From an uncultured Clostridia bacterium (GTDB lineage: Bacteria; Bacillota; Clostridia; Oscillospirales; Oscillospiraceae): a stretch of DNA of 46,551 nucleotides. The notes under the pieces are model-generated. The model was not told where the DNA came from, did no database searches, and was given only the letters and a program-made list of their open reading frames with translations. The DNA lies in assembly GCA_945486035.1 (NCBI GenBank), contig CALYTB010000005.1:1-46551 (forward strand), read 5' to 3'. The position numbers were made by a program, and so were the translations under genes. Below, piece after piece: positions 19,088 to 29,233 of the stretch (the first letter of the stretch is position 1; each line of letters opens with the position of its first letter).

Positions 19088-20005
19088 ATGCAAATCAGTC
19101 AGTTTTTTGTGAATGGGGATATGAAAGGCGCCATTGCGTACATGCGTGATCATGAAGAGTTCAAAGACATGCTCCCCGCATATGTCGCGATTTTTGAAAA
19201 CTGTGAATACCGCAGATACGAAATACCGGACATCCTCAACGATATTCTGCGTTTGTATCAGATTTATTACCGGGATACCTTTTATTGCGGTTTACCGGAG
19301 GCAGAAGCCGCAGACAAGCTGCTGCAGCAACTGAAAGCACTCCTGAATATGCCCGACGCGGAAGAAGCGCATCTGACCGAGAAGCTTCAATCGATATTCG
19401 AATCAAATGGCTATCACGCGCTTTTCGGGAAAACCCAGGGCTATTATGGTCCCTATGTCTGGAAGGATACCGTTCCCAGCGTTTACAGCGTAGAACTTCC
19501 GGACGGGACAGCGGAATATACAGTCAACATTCTCAAAGGCTTTGTATTCCGAAGCTGGATGGATTACCTGACCTTTGGCCGCTTCGGAACGGGTGGTTGG
19601 GCTTCCCCCGATGGCACAATCAACTGCATTGAGCAAGCCTATGATTTTGACAGCGAGCGATTTCTCGTTTCTCTTCTGAAGCACGAAGCGCAGCACACCG
19701 TAGATATGAGGCAATTCCCGGGAATTGCCTCTGAGGAGCTGGAATATCGGGCTAAACTCGTGGAACTCCATTACTCCCGCAATTTGGGATTGCTGCAGGA
19801 GTTCCTATCAATAGCGGATGAAAGCAAATCAAATGACGGTCATGCGCTGGCTTCCGCAAGGCTCAAACGTGGGTTTGCGGAAACGGATCAGACGAAGCTC
19901 TCCAGCATCCAGACACGGTCGCTGGAACTGTTTCGCGCCCATACGAAAGAAATGGAAGAAAAATACGGAAAACAAGCGGCAGAATCCAACGACCGACCGC
20001 GGTGA
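19088..20005 (+). CDS. Uncharacterised protein with HExxH zinc-peptidase-like motif
   Basis: LLKHEAQHTVDMRQFPGIASEELEYRAKLVEL; good GGAGG RBS. Confidence 0.75.
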   Translation: MQISQFFVNGDMKGAIAYMRDHEEFKDMLPAYVAIFENCEYRRYEIPDILNDILRLYQIYYRDTFYCGLPEAEAADKLLQQLKALLNMPDAEEAHLTEKLQSIFESNGYHALFGKTQGYYGPYVWKDTVPSVYSVELPDGTAEYTVNILKGFVFRSWMDYLTFGRFGTGGWASPDGTINCIEQAYDFDSERFLVSLLKHEAQHTVDMRQFPGIASEELEYRAKLVELHYSRNLGLLQEFLSIADESKSNDGHALASARLKRGFAETDQTKLSSIQTRSLELFRAHTKEMEEKYGKQAAESNDRPR

Positions 20006-20024
20006 ATTCCGTTTTCCCGAACAG

Positions 20025-20067
20025 AAAAGAGCGCACATGCTACAGCTACCTGTATGTGCGCTCTTTT
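20025..20067. terminator. Bidirectional terminator
   Basis: AAAAGAGCGCACAT ... ATGTGCGCTCTTTT 14-bp stem. Confidence 0.85.
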
Positions 20068-20104
20068 CGCATTTTCATCATAAATCATGTCGCCTCATGG
20101 AGTT

Positions 20105-20605
20105 TTACATCAAATCATAAGCAATCCTGGGACTCCCATCAGCAATATGGATGATGCCGCAGGGAACAAACCCTTCTTTTTTCACGGCTCCCTGCATCAC
20201 ACGGTTATCCTCGTGGGTGTCAATTCGCAGATAGCCAATTCGCTTCCGGCAAAACCCAACGCAGGCGTGAAGGATTCCTCCGCTACCGTCTCCGGCAATT
20301 CGGTGAATGGTTCCATAGGGGGCGGTGCTTCTCCATCCCTTTCCCTGAATCACCCGGTAGGTCGGGTCCTCTCCCAGGAAAAAAGCAAATACGCCGTGGA
20401 TTTGCCCTTTGTCAGAAAGCACATACAGGTTTCCCTCCCGAATATCCTGCTCCAAAAGCTCCCTGGAAGGATGGGAGCCTTTCCACTGATTGGGATTGCC
20501 GGTTTTTGCCATGAAGGCTCTGGCCCCGGCATAGATTACCAGAATCGCCGGAAGATCCTCCGGGCGTGCCTTTTCGATTTCATACTCCATAGACTGCTTC
20601 TCCAT
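20105..20605 (-). CDS. GNAT N-acetyltransferase
   Basis: YEIEKARPEDLPAILVIYAGARAFMAKTGNPNQW; CVGFCRKRIGYLRIDTHEDNRVMQGAVKKEGF. Confidence 0.88.
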   Translation of the reverse strand: MEKQSMEYEIEKARPEDLPAILVIYAGARAFMAKTGNPNQWKGSHPSRELLEQDIREGNLYVLSDKGQIHGVFAFFLGEDPTYRVIQGKGWRSTAPYGTIHRIAGDGSGGILHACVGFCRKRIGYLRIDTHEDNRVMQGAVKKEGFVPCGIIHIADGSPRIAYDLM

Positions 20606-20714
20606 TTATCGCATGAATTACTTTTTAAACCCGGGATATACTACTGGAAAACAGGGATTCGGGAAGCAACGTCAGAAACTGTCCTTCCTATGGCATCCCA
20701 AAAGAGGTGTATCC

Positions 20715-21734
20715 ATGGAAAACCATAAACGAGGCCGGCAGAGCTTCGCCCTTCCGGAGCCGCCGGTCATCACGGCCTGGTCCAGTGTAGCCGGGAAGAA
20801 AGAGGCGGAAGGCCCCCTGGGGCATACCTTTGACGAAACGTCCAGGGACACGTATTTCGGCCAGTCCACCTGGGAACAGGCGGAAGAACACATGCAGCAA
20901 CGCTCCCTTCGGATTCTCGCGCGAAAAGCCGGGATTCCGCAGGAGCAATTCGGTCTGGTATTCTCCGGTGATCTGCTGAATCAGTGTATTGGTTCTTCTT
21001 TTGCACTCCGGAACACCGGAATACCCCATATCGGTCTGTACGGCGCCTGCTCCACCATGGCCGAAAGCCTGTTAATGGCCTCCATGGCAGTGGCAGGAGG
21101 CTTTACCGACAATGCTGTAGCCATGACCTCCTCCCACTTTGCCTCCTCTGAGCGGCAATACCGTTTTCCCTTGGGCTACGGCGGTCAGAGAACGCCCTGT
21201 GCCCAATGGACGGTGACCGGTTCCGGCGCGGCCCTGGTGTGCTCCCAGGGACAAGGTCCCAGGATTACCGCTTGTACCATCGGGACTGTCACAGACTTGG
21301 GGATCAAGGATGCCAACAACATGGGCTGTGCCATGGCGCCCGCCGCTTATTCCACCATACGCGCCCATTTTGAGGATCTGAAAACCGGGCCGGAGGATTT
21401 TGACCTCATCGTCACCGGAGATCTTGGGCAGCTGGGAAAAGAAATACTCCTGGAGCTGGCCCGCAGAGATGGCGTATCCCTGGGCGGCAAGCTGACGGAC
21501 TGCGGCACGCTTGTATTTGACAATACAAAGCAAGACGTTCATTCCGGTGGTTCCGGCTGCGGCTGTAGTGCCATCACCCTCTGCGGCGACCTTCTGGGAA
21601 AGCTCTCCTCCGGAAAGCTGAAGAGAATACTCTTCTGCGGTACAGGGGCGCTGCTCTCCCCCACCTCCACCCAGCAGGGCCTTCCCATCCCGGGGGTCTG
21701 CCACGCGGTTTCCCTGAAAGGAGGGAAGGACTGA
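20715..21734 (+). CDS. spoVAD: Stage V sporulation protein AD
   Basis: Thiolase-like fold sequence LGHTFDETSRDTYFGQSTWEQAE, GLYGACSTMAESL, SDCG/VFD.TKQDVHSGGSGCGCS. Confidence 0.93.
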   Translation: MENHKRGRQSFALPEPPVITAWSSVAGKKEAEGPLGHTFDETSRDTYFGQSTWEQAEEHMQQRSLRILARKAGIPQEQFGLVFSGDLLNQCIGSSFALRNTGIPHIGLYGACSTMAESLLMASMAVAGGFTDNAVAMTSSHFASSERQYRFPLGYGGQRTPCAQWTVTGSGAALVCSQGQGPRITACTIGTVTDLGIKDANNMGCAMAPAAYSTIRAHFEDLKTGPEDFDLIVTGDLGQLGKEILLELARRDGVSLGGKLTDCGTLVFDNTKQDVHSGGSGCGCSAITLCGDLLGKLSSGKLKRILFCGTGALLSPTSTQQGLPIPGVCHAVSLKGGKD

Positions 21735-22090
21735 TGGATTATGTAAAAGCCTTTCTGATCGGAGGAGCCCTGTGCCTCATTGGCCAGATCCTCATCGACA
21801 AAACCAAGCTGACGCCCGCCCGGATTCTGGTCAGCTATGTGGTTGCGGGCGTTGTGCTCGGCGGCACCGGTGTATACCGGTATCTGGCAGATTTCGCCGG
21901 GGCGGGCGCCACAGTCCCCCTGACGGGCTTTGGCTATAATCTTGCCAAAGGTGTAAAAGAAGCTGTGGCGCAGGATGGCTTCCTGGGCATCTTCACCGGG
22001 GGGCTCAAAGCTTCCGCTGGGGGTATTTGCACCGCGATTGTTGCAGGACTGCTATGCAGCTTGATATTCAAAGCGAAGGATAAATCCTAA
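21734..22090 (+). CDS. spoVAE: Stage V sporulation protein AE
   Basis: GGALCLIGQILIDKTKLTPARILVSYVVAGVVLG; overlaps spoVAD stop. Confidence 0.92.
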   Translation: MDYVKAFLIGGALCLIGQILIDKTKLTPARILVSYVVAGVVLGGTGVYRYLADFAGAGATVPLTGFGYNLAKGVKEAVAQDGFLGIFTGGLKASAGGICTAIVAGLLCSLIFKAKDKS

Positions 22091-22149
22091 AAAATGGGGT
22101 AAGCTATTGTAGCGGTAAACGCCGCATTAATCAAACGGAGGACAAAAAG

Positions 22150-22269
22150 ATGAACAATCAGAATAAGAACCAGACCCAGAACAACGAGCAGTCTCAGAAC
22201 CAGAACAGAAACGAGAACCGAAACGAGAATAAAAACGAGAATCGCACCGAAAACAGAAACTCCCGTTAA
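22150..22269 (+). CDS. 39-aa Asn/Gln/Arg/Glu-rich small protein (not in ORF track)
   Basis: GGAGG RBS; MNNQNKNQTQNNEQSQNQNRNENRNENKNENRTENRNSR*; 16 Asn, 6 Gln. Confidence 0.7.
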   Translation: MNNQNKNQTQNNEQSQNQNRNENRNENKNENRTENRNSR

Positions 22270-22329
22270 CGGTTCCTTACTTCGGCACAGTAACGCTCCC
22301 GGGACACCTGCGGAGCATCCCGCACAATT

Positions 22330-22354
22330 CGGGTCACCCTATCTGGGTGGCCCG
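22330..22354. terminator. Hairpin terminator between spore gene group and addA
   Basis: CGGGTCACCC-tatct-GGGTGGCCCG. Confidence 0.65.
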
Positions 22355-22358
22355 ATAT

Positions 22359-25300
22359 TTACATGGTGACAAACCGGTTAAGACGGAAGAAATAGAGATA
22401 CCGCGCCTTTACAGGCATTTCATAAATCCGGCTCAGCGCATCGCAGTAAGTCATAATCTGTCCCCTGTACCGCTCCGCAGCGGAAGCCACAGTATCCTCG
22501 GTTACCGCATCGGTTTTGAAGTCGATCACCGTTATACCGTCCTCCTCCATCAGCGCGCAGTCCACAACACCCTGCAGCAGTACCCATTCTCCCTCCAGCG
22601 AATCCCCGTAGTGTTCCGCGCTGTCGAGAATGGAAAATTTGAACTCCCGGATGCAATTCCCTCCGTCAAGGAGCTTCCTGCCCAGGTCGGTCCGGAAGAA
22701 TACGGCAATCTTTCCGCAGTTGACCATGTTTGCTTCCTCAGCTGTGAGCAGCTTCCGGTCAACCAGCTTTTTGACCTCCTCGCGGATGGAGTCCTCGTCC
22801 GTACAGCGTTCGAAGGGCAGATACTGCATAGCCTTATGAATGGCGTTTCCGTAGGTCTTTCCTCCCGCTTCTCCTGCAAGGAAGGACGGCTTTCTCCACT
22901 GCTTCCAGGGTCGTGCCTGCTGGCGGGTATCCTCCGCCGCCTCCTCATCCTTGGCCCTCCCCTTTCTTCCAGTGGCAGTCTGCTTGGAGGGCGCCTGGGT
23001 AGCGGCCATATGGGTATAATGAAAAGACAGCGCGCTTTCCAGCCGTTTCAGGGAGCCTTCCGGCATTCTGGACGGCTCCTCCCCGGAGACGGCTGCCCCG
23101 GCAGGCTCCCCGGCAGCCTGGGTCACCGCAATCTTCCACGGATGTTCTGAACTGACCGTATCAGTGGTGCATCCGGCCAGACTCAAAAGCTGTCCCGCCT
23201 CTGTGCGCCCCATGGCGGTCAGCATCACCCAGTCTCCGGGACATTGGGCATCAGCGCAAAGCAACGTCCCCTGGTCGTAATCCTTCCGCAGAGCAATGTT
23301 TTTCAGGTCTGCCTCCAGATTCCGGGAGGCATAGGTCATAACTAGTCTGTCCCTTGCCCGGGTCATGGCCACATACAGTACCCGCATCTCCTCGGATAAC
23401 CCCTGTTCCGCCATTTTTACGGCGATGGCCCTCTTGGCAATGGAAGGATACCGGATTCTGCTGGCGCTGTCCGCAACGGATAGTCCCAGGCCAAGCTGCT
23501 GGTCGCAGAGAATCTGCGCCCTCAGGCTTTCCTTGTTGAACTCCCGGGAAAGCCCACAGAGGAACACCACCGGGAATTCCAAGCCCTTGGACTTGTGAAT
23601 GCTCATTATGGTCACGCCGCCGGTATCGGCAGACTCCGTAATCAGACCCTTTTCATCCCGGCTGTCCAGGTATTCCAGGAACTGCCCCAAATCCCGGGTA
23701 TTTCCCATTTCAAAGTCCGATGCCAGCCGGAAAAAGCTGCGCAGGTTGGATAGCTTTGCCGCGCCTCCCGGCATGGCAGCGTACACGCTGTCCATACGGG
23801 TCAGGAGTAAACACCGCTCCAAAAGCTGACTCAGAGGCTTTCTCCCCGCGTCGGCACGCAGGGCATTGAGTACGTTCAAAAAACCCTCTGCTTTGGGATT
23901 GTCCCACCGAATAAGCGCATCGTATACCGATCCCCTTTTGTCAACGCTCCGCACTCTGGCAAGGTCATCGGCAGTAAATCCGAAAACCGGGCTTGCCAGG
24001 GTGCTGACCAGGGGGATATCCTGTCTGGGGTTCATCACGGTCTGCAGCAGGGACCGCAGTGTTCCCACCTCCTCAGTCCGCAGCAAATCCATGCCTCCCC
24101 CCGTGGAGCATGGGATCCCCCGCTCCTCCAACGCTCGCTGAAAGCGATTTCCCACGGAGCCCGGAGAGCGCAGAAGGATCACTATATCCTCGGGTTTGAC
24201 CGGGACCAAGCCGTCCTTTCCGCGAATGAGAGTTTTCTTCTCCAGCATGGATTGGATTTTCTCCGCTGTGAAGGCCGCTTCCTCCGCATAGGTATCCTCC
24301 CGGATTTCCAGGGCATACAGCTCCACGCCGGGGCCTTCCAAAGGCATGTGGGGAACTCCCTCCCGAAGGGCCTCTTCCTGAGTATACCGCAATCCGCCCA
24401 CCCGGGGGCTCATGCATCTTGCAAAAACCGCGTTGACTCCTTCGATTACCTCCGCCCCGGAACGGAAATTGTGGCTCAGAAGAACCTTCCTTCCGTCCCC
24501 CGGTCCGGCGGATTCAGCTGGCACATACTCCCGGTACTTTTTCAGGAAAATCCCGGGGTCCGCAAGACGGAATTGGTAGATGGACTGTTTTACATCCCCC
24601 ACCAGGAAGCAATTCTGCCTTTTTCTGCTGAGCGCGTCGAAAATCGCATCCTGAACACCGTTGGAATCCTGGTATTCGTCCACCATGATCTCCCGGAACC
24701 GATTCCCGATCTCCACTGCCGCCGCGGTGATGCCGGTACGGTTTTTCCCCAGCAGCAGATCCAGGGTCCGATGCTCCAGGTCACCGAAATCCAGAATCCG
24801 TCTGCTCCGTTTCGCGGCCTGATACCGCCGGGAGAACTCCCGAACCAGCGCCACCAGCCCCCGGGTCCCGTCCGCGGATTGCTCCAAATCCTCCAAAATC
24901 TTGCAGGAGGGATCGGAGAAACTTCTCAGCTTGCGATCCAGGCCCTTTTTGCAGGCGTTTCTCACAGCCTTGACCCGTTCCATCAGCTCCAAATCCACGT
25001 TTTTTCTGGGAAAAACCAGCCGTCCGTAATCCGGATTACCTTTCGCCACCACTTCATCCCAGGTCCGGCTTTCCCGTAAAGCCTCCAGCTGGTGCAGCAA
25101 ATCGTTTTGGTTCCCCGCAGCCTTTGCAAGCTCAGGATTCTCTCCCAGCTGACAGGCACAGGCCTTCACCGCCTGCAGCTGCATATCCAGATAGGAGAAA
25201 AGGTCCTCCATCAGGTAGCTTCCCCATACGGTTTCTCCGGCATCCAGGCTTCCCGCCGTATCGGCAAATGTAAGGCACCCATCCAGCCAGCCTTCCGGGT

Positions 25301-25865
25301 CCAGATGGCACCGGGCGCTGTCAAAAACCTTCTGTACAATCTCCGGGACCAGTCTGTCATCCCGCCCCAAGCCCTGGGAATCCACAAAGGCACGAAAATC
25401 CGCATCCTGCTCCGCCTTTTCATAGGCATCCTCCAGAAGCGACTGCATTACCTCCTGGCGGATTTGAAGGCATTCATTCTCATCCGCAACCCGGAAATCC
25501 GCAGGGATGTCCAGTCTGTAAGCATACTCCCGGAGAATATCCGAGCAAAATCCATGCACTGTGGAGATTTTCGCCAGGTACAGCCTCTGCATCTGCTTTT
25601 GCAGGTGCAGATTCTCCGGCTCCTGGGCGATACGCCCGGTCAGCTTTTCCGCAATCTTTCCCCGAAGCTCCGAAGCGGCGGCTTTCGTGTATGTAATAAT
25701 CAGGAATTCGTCCAGATTGGCGGGGGCGGACCCGTCCGTCAGATAGGAAAGCAGCCGATCCACCAGAACCTTGGTCTTTCCGGAGCCCGCGGCAGCGCTG
25801 ACCAGCAGCTTTCCGCCCCGGTTATTCACAGCAGTTTCCTGCTGGGGTGTGAGCTTATCCGCCAT
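22359..25865 (-). CDS. addA: ATP-dependent helicase/nuclease subunit A
   Basis: LTPQQETAVNNRGGKLLVSAAAGSGKTKVLVDRLL; VDEYQDSN; C-terminal nuclease VIDFKTDAV. Confidence 0.95.
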   Translation of the reverse strand: MADKLTPQQETAVNNRGGKLLVSAAAGSGKTKVLVDRLLSYLTDGSAPANLDEFLIITYTKAAASELRGKIAEKLTGRIAQEPENLHLQKQMQRLYLAKISTVHGFCSDILREYAYRLDIPADFRVADENECLQIRQEVMQSLLEDAYEKAEQDADFRAFVDSQGLGRDDRLVPEIVQKVFDSARCHLDPEGWLDGCLTFADTAGSLDAGETVWGSYLMEDLFSYLDMQLQAVKACACQLGENPELAKAAGNQNDLLHQLEALRESRTWDEVVAKGNPDYGRLVFPRKNVDLELMERVKAVRNACKKGLDRKLRSFSDPSCKILEDLEQSADGTRGLVALVREFSRRYQAAKRSRRILDFGDLEHRTLDLLLGKNRTGITAAAVEIGNRFREIMVDEYQDSNGVQDAIFDALSRKRQNCFLVGDVKQSIYQFRLADPGIFLKKYREYVPAESAGPGDGRKVLLSHNFRSGAEVIEGVNAVFARCMSPRVGGLRYTQEEALREGVPHMPLEGPGVELYALEIREDTYAEEAAFTAEKIQSMLEKKTLIRGKDGLVPVKPEDIVILLRSPGSVGNRFQRALEERGIPCSTGGGMDLLRTEEVGTLRSLLQTVMNPRQDIPLVSTLASPVFGFTADDLARVRSVDKRGSVYDALIRWDNPKAEGFLNVLNALRADAGRKPLSQLLERCLLLTRMDSVYAAMPGGAAKLSNLRSFFRLASDFEMGNTRDLGQFLEYLDSRDEKGLITESADTGGVTIMSIHKSKGLEFPVVFLCGLSREFNKESLRAQILCDQQLGLGLSVADSASRIRYPSIAKRAIAVKMAEQGLSEEMRVLYVAMTRARDRLVMTYASRNLEADLKNIALRKDYDQGTLLCADAQCPGDWVMLTAMGRTEAGQLLSLAGCTTDTVSSEHPWKIAVTQAAGEPAGAAVSGEEPSRMPEGSLKRLESALSFHYTHMAATQAPSKQTATGRKGRAKDEEAAEDTRQQARPWKQWRKPSFLAGEAGGKTYGNAIHKAMQYLPFERCTDEDSIREEVKKLVDRKLLTAEEANMVNCGKIAVFFRTDLGRKLLDGGNCIREFKFSILDSAEHYGDSLEGEWVLLQGVVDCALMEEDGITVIDFKTDAVTEDTVASAAERYRGQIMTYCDALSRIYEMPVKARYLYFFRLNRFVTM

Positions 25866-28800
25866 GGCGCCGCACCTCCTTTTCCACTTCCTCCCAGAAC
25901 CGCTGGGCAGTCATTGCTTTGTAATTTCTGCGTCCCTGATCGTCGTCTGCCCTGTGGCAGATGCTGCCATAGGGACAGAAGGTGCAGGCGTTGTGGGAAG
26001 TGCCCCGGGTGTAGGGGTTGGCCTCCACGTTCCCGCAGGCAATATCCTCCACCATTTCCCCCACCAGACGGAAAACGTATTTCTCCAGCAGCTTCAGCTG
26101 CTCCCGATCTGCCAGGTCTCCCGTAAGGGTTCCATCCTTTTTGACACTGCAGCACAGCCGGGTGGGAGCATCCCCCGGCTCCATAGCCCGGATAACCGCT
26201 TCATCCTCCAGAAGAATGCCTTTCCGCTTCCACTGGGCCTGCCGGACAGCCTCCGCCTGTTCCGGGGTAAGCGCCCCGTCGGATGGCAGATAGGGACACC
26301 GGGCCGGGAAATACTGAACACCCGCCGGAACCGCTCCGCCACCCAGAAGCGATTCTCCATCGGTCCTCAGGGCAAAAAGGTACAGCAGCATCTGCAGTCC
26401 CACACCGTTGAAGATGTCACAATAGTCAAAATCCTTCTTCCCGGTCTTGTAATCCACCACACGATAGTAGCTGTTCCCACCGCTGAACCAGGTATCCACC
26501 CGGTCCACAAACCCCCTGAGCAGAGCATTCATCTGTCTGTTGGGAATGGGGATGGGGGGCAAACCGTCTTCACTGCCGAAATTGACTTCGAAATCTTTGG
26601 GTTCAAACAGGGATTCCTTCAGCTCCGCCCAGAGCTCCCGAACAACCATATCCAGCTCCTGTACATTTCTCTGGAACAGATACGCCATTCGATCTGAAGA
26701 AAGCTGACTGAACCGCTCCTGGGCATATTCCCTGCTGTACCGATGGGCGATTTCCAGGGTCTCCTCCAGGGATACCTGATGAAATCCACCCATATCCCGG
26801 ACACACCGGGCCGTATTCTCCAGCACCGCATGGACATAGGTACCGAATTCCGCAGGGTCCACCGCGGCTTCCTTCTGCTGCCGCAGTCTCAAGCCGTATT
26901 TCAGGAAATAGGACATTCGGCACTCCCCGTGGGAATCGATCTGGGATGCGGACAGGTTCAGGGTGCGTCCATATAGCTTTTCAATCCGATCCCGTTCCAC
27001 CCGGCCCAGGTTGTAGTTTCTTCTGCGGCAGATGTCCCGGAACCCTTCCGAGGCTCCCAGCGCCCCGGCGGCCTTTTCCGCGTTCCAGCGAGCCAACCAT
27101 GCACCCGCTTCCCAGGGATCGGCGCAGGCATAATCCAGACATACCTCCCGCTTTCCCTCTCCTCCGGCCAGTTCCGCCAGCCGCCTAAACACAAAAGAGG
27201 GCTGAGCGCCGGAGCAATACACCCGGATACTCTCCTCGGCCCCGCAAATCACGCCGTAAATCTCCGCAAACTCCGCCTGTATACCCTCCATAGCGCCGCC
27301 GGTGAGGGGCACGCCCAGCTGCCGCAGGGCTACCCGCTCCTGATCCGTCAGAAGCCCAGTGGCACCGGGATATCCGGGCAGGCTTCCCTCCTGGGCACCC
27401 AGCAGAATCAGGTGCTTCTGCTGATGACAGCGCATGGCACTAACCGGCCCCATCTGAACCGCATCCAGAACCGGAGGAATGGTTCCCACGTCATACTGGC
27501 TCAGCAGCAGCCGAAGAAGCCGGAGGAATTGCTCGTCCTCCCAGCGGGTGTCCCCCAGGATATCGTACATCTGCTCCAGAGCGGAAATCAGGATCTCCCA
27601 GAGCTGGCTGAGAATCTGTGCTTCCCGGTTTTCTCCCTGGGAATCCAGTTCTTCGGCCATGGCCTGTAGCTTTTGCTCCATTTCAATCTCATCCAGGAAC
27701 CCGGTAAGCGCGCTGACCTGGTCCCGGAGGCTGCCCGCTTTTCGGAACCCATTTCTCAGTCGGTTCAACGGCTCCACAAGCCTTACCCGGCAGGCGTTCA
27801 GCGCCTCCAACGAAAGGGATGCTTTCTCATCCCATTTTCCCGCAAGTCCCTCCGGATGGTTGACCCAGGGCATTGTCCAGCGGGAACCCCGGATGCCCCA
27901 TACAATAGCGTAGTTTTCCACCCTGTCCTGGTCGTCCAGGCTGAGAGGGGAAAGCGCCGACCGGAGAAAACGGAGCACAAACCGCTGCTCAAAATCCCCC
28001 AAAGCAGCTTCCAGGGCGGACAGCGCCGTGGAAAGCACGCTCTTTTGCAGGATATCCTCCGTACCGGACTGGTACAGCGGGATATGCATCCGGTGAAAAA
28101 TCATTTCCGCCGTGCTTTTGTAGGCAGCCATATCCGTGCAGACCAGGGTAATGTCCCGATAACGGCAGCCGGAACGAACCAGCTCCTCTATCTGCTCCGC
28201 CGCAGCCATACACTCATCCCACAGCGATTCCGCCCGGTAAACAAAAAGGCTGCCCCTGGCTTCTCCGGGAGTGATTCTTCCCTGAAATACCCGTTCCCGA
28301 ACCGGCATCAGCGGTGTGACATGCTCCGGCACTTTTTCCAAAACTACCTCCACACCCGAGCGCCGGGCAAACTGCAACAGCTGGAAAGCGGTATTCCCCG
28401 CCTTTTCGAAGGCCAGCTGTGCAGAGCCAACACTGTCACAGGTGAGACTCACGGTCACCTGGGGAGAAAAGGAAATCAGATGCTCCAGAATTGCCATGTG
28501 CTGACGGGTGAAATCCGGGAATCCGTCTATGTAGAAGGTATGCTCCCGGGCGTAGGAGCCTGCCTCCATCTGCTCTAATAGCCATGTCATCTGGTCTCTG
28601 GGGTCCCGTTTTCCCCTGGCGCAGAGTCCGTCGTAGCCTTCCATCAGCAATGACAGCTCTTCCAGCTTCTGAGCCAGGGTCCCTTCCGTTTCCCGGGATG
28701 CCTGGCTCAGGTCCGCCGCGGAGATACAGCACCGCTTGAATTCATCAACACCGTCCACCAGAGCGGAAAGGAATTCCGGTTTTGTTTCCACAGAGGCATA

Positions 28801-29118
28801 GGACTTCAGGCGGCTGGAAAGCTGCTTGGCAACTGCCGCCATGGCCACAATCCGTCCGCCGCTGTCCAGGCATTCCTCCACACCAATCCCCATGGTCTCG
28901 GACACTCTTCCCGCAAGACGGGTAAAGGAAAGTACCTGGGCATACCGGCTGGCGGTATCTCCCGCAGCCAGGCAAAGCCTGCGTTCCGTTTCATGGCTGA
29001 TAAGCTCCGGGACCAGCAAAATCCGTCCCGGCTGTCTTTGGGCCACATCCCGGGCAATTCTGCCGAAAACCTCATCCCGGTTGGCCGTCCAATCCTTCCC
29101 CAAAAGCAGCCGCAGCAT
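25855..29118 (-). CDS. addB: ATP-dependent helicase/nuclease subunit B
   Basis: Adjacent to addA; RVVDYKTGKKDF nuclease motif, C-terminal CTFCPYGSICH Fe-S cysteines. Confidence 0.94.
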   Translation of the reverse strand: MLRLLLGKDWTANRDEVFGRIARDVAQRQPGRILLVPELISHETERRLCLAAGDTASRYAQVLSFTRLAGRVSETMGIGVEECLDSGGRIVAMAAVAKQLSSRLKSYASVETKPEFLSALVDGVDEFKRCCISAADLSQASRETEGTLAQKLEELSLLMEGYDGLCARGKRDPRDQMTWLLEQMEAGSYAREHTFYIDGFPDFTRQHMAILEHLISFSPQVTVSLTCDSVGSAQLAFEKAGNTAFQLLQFARRSGVEVVLEKVPEHVTPLMPVRERVFQGRITPGEARGSLFVYRAESLWDECMAAAEQIEELVRSGCRYRDITLVCTDMAAYKSTAEMIFHRMHIPLYQSGTEDILQKSVLSTALSALEAALGDFEQRFVLRFLRSALSPLSLDDQDRVENYAIVWGIRGSRWTMPWVNHPEGLAGKWDEKASLSLEALNACRVRLVEPLNRLRNGFRKAGSLRDQVSALTGFLDEIEMEQKLQAMAEELDSQGENREAQILSQLWEILISALEQMYDILGDTRWEDEQFLRLLRLLLSQYDVGTIPPVLDAVQMGPVSAMRCHQQKHLILLGAQEGSLPGYPGATGLLTDQERVALRQLGVPLTGGAMEGIQAEFAEIYGVICGAEESIRVYCSGAQPSFVFRRLAELAGGEGKREVCLDYACADPWEAGAWLARWNAEKAAGALGASEGFRDICRRRNYNLGRVERDRIEKLYGRTLNLSASQIDSHGECRMSYFLKYGLRLRQQKEAAVDPAEFGTYVHAVLENTARCVRDMGGFHQVSLEETLEIAHRYSREYAQERFSQLSSDRMAYLFQRNVQELDMVVRELWAELKESLFEPKDFEVNFGSEDGLPPIPIPNRQMNALLRGFVDRVDTWFSGGNSYYRVVDYKTGKKDFDYCDIFNGVGLQMLLYLFALRTDGESLLGGGAVPAGVQYFPARCPYLPSDGALTPEQAEAVRQAQWKRKGILLEDEAVIRAMEPGDAPTRLCCSVKKDGTLTGDLADREQLKLLEKYVFRLVGEMVEDIACGNVEANPYTRGTSHNACTFCPYGSICHRADDDQGRRNYKAMTAQRFWEEVEKEVRRHGG

Positions 29119-29233
29119 ATTTCCGCCTCCTGATTCTCTGATATACTCAGCGCATTATTCATTGGGCTCCACAGATATTCCCTATGCTTTATATAACAAT
29201 AGCACACATTCTGTCCAAATTACAGGGCATATT

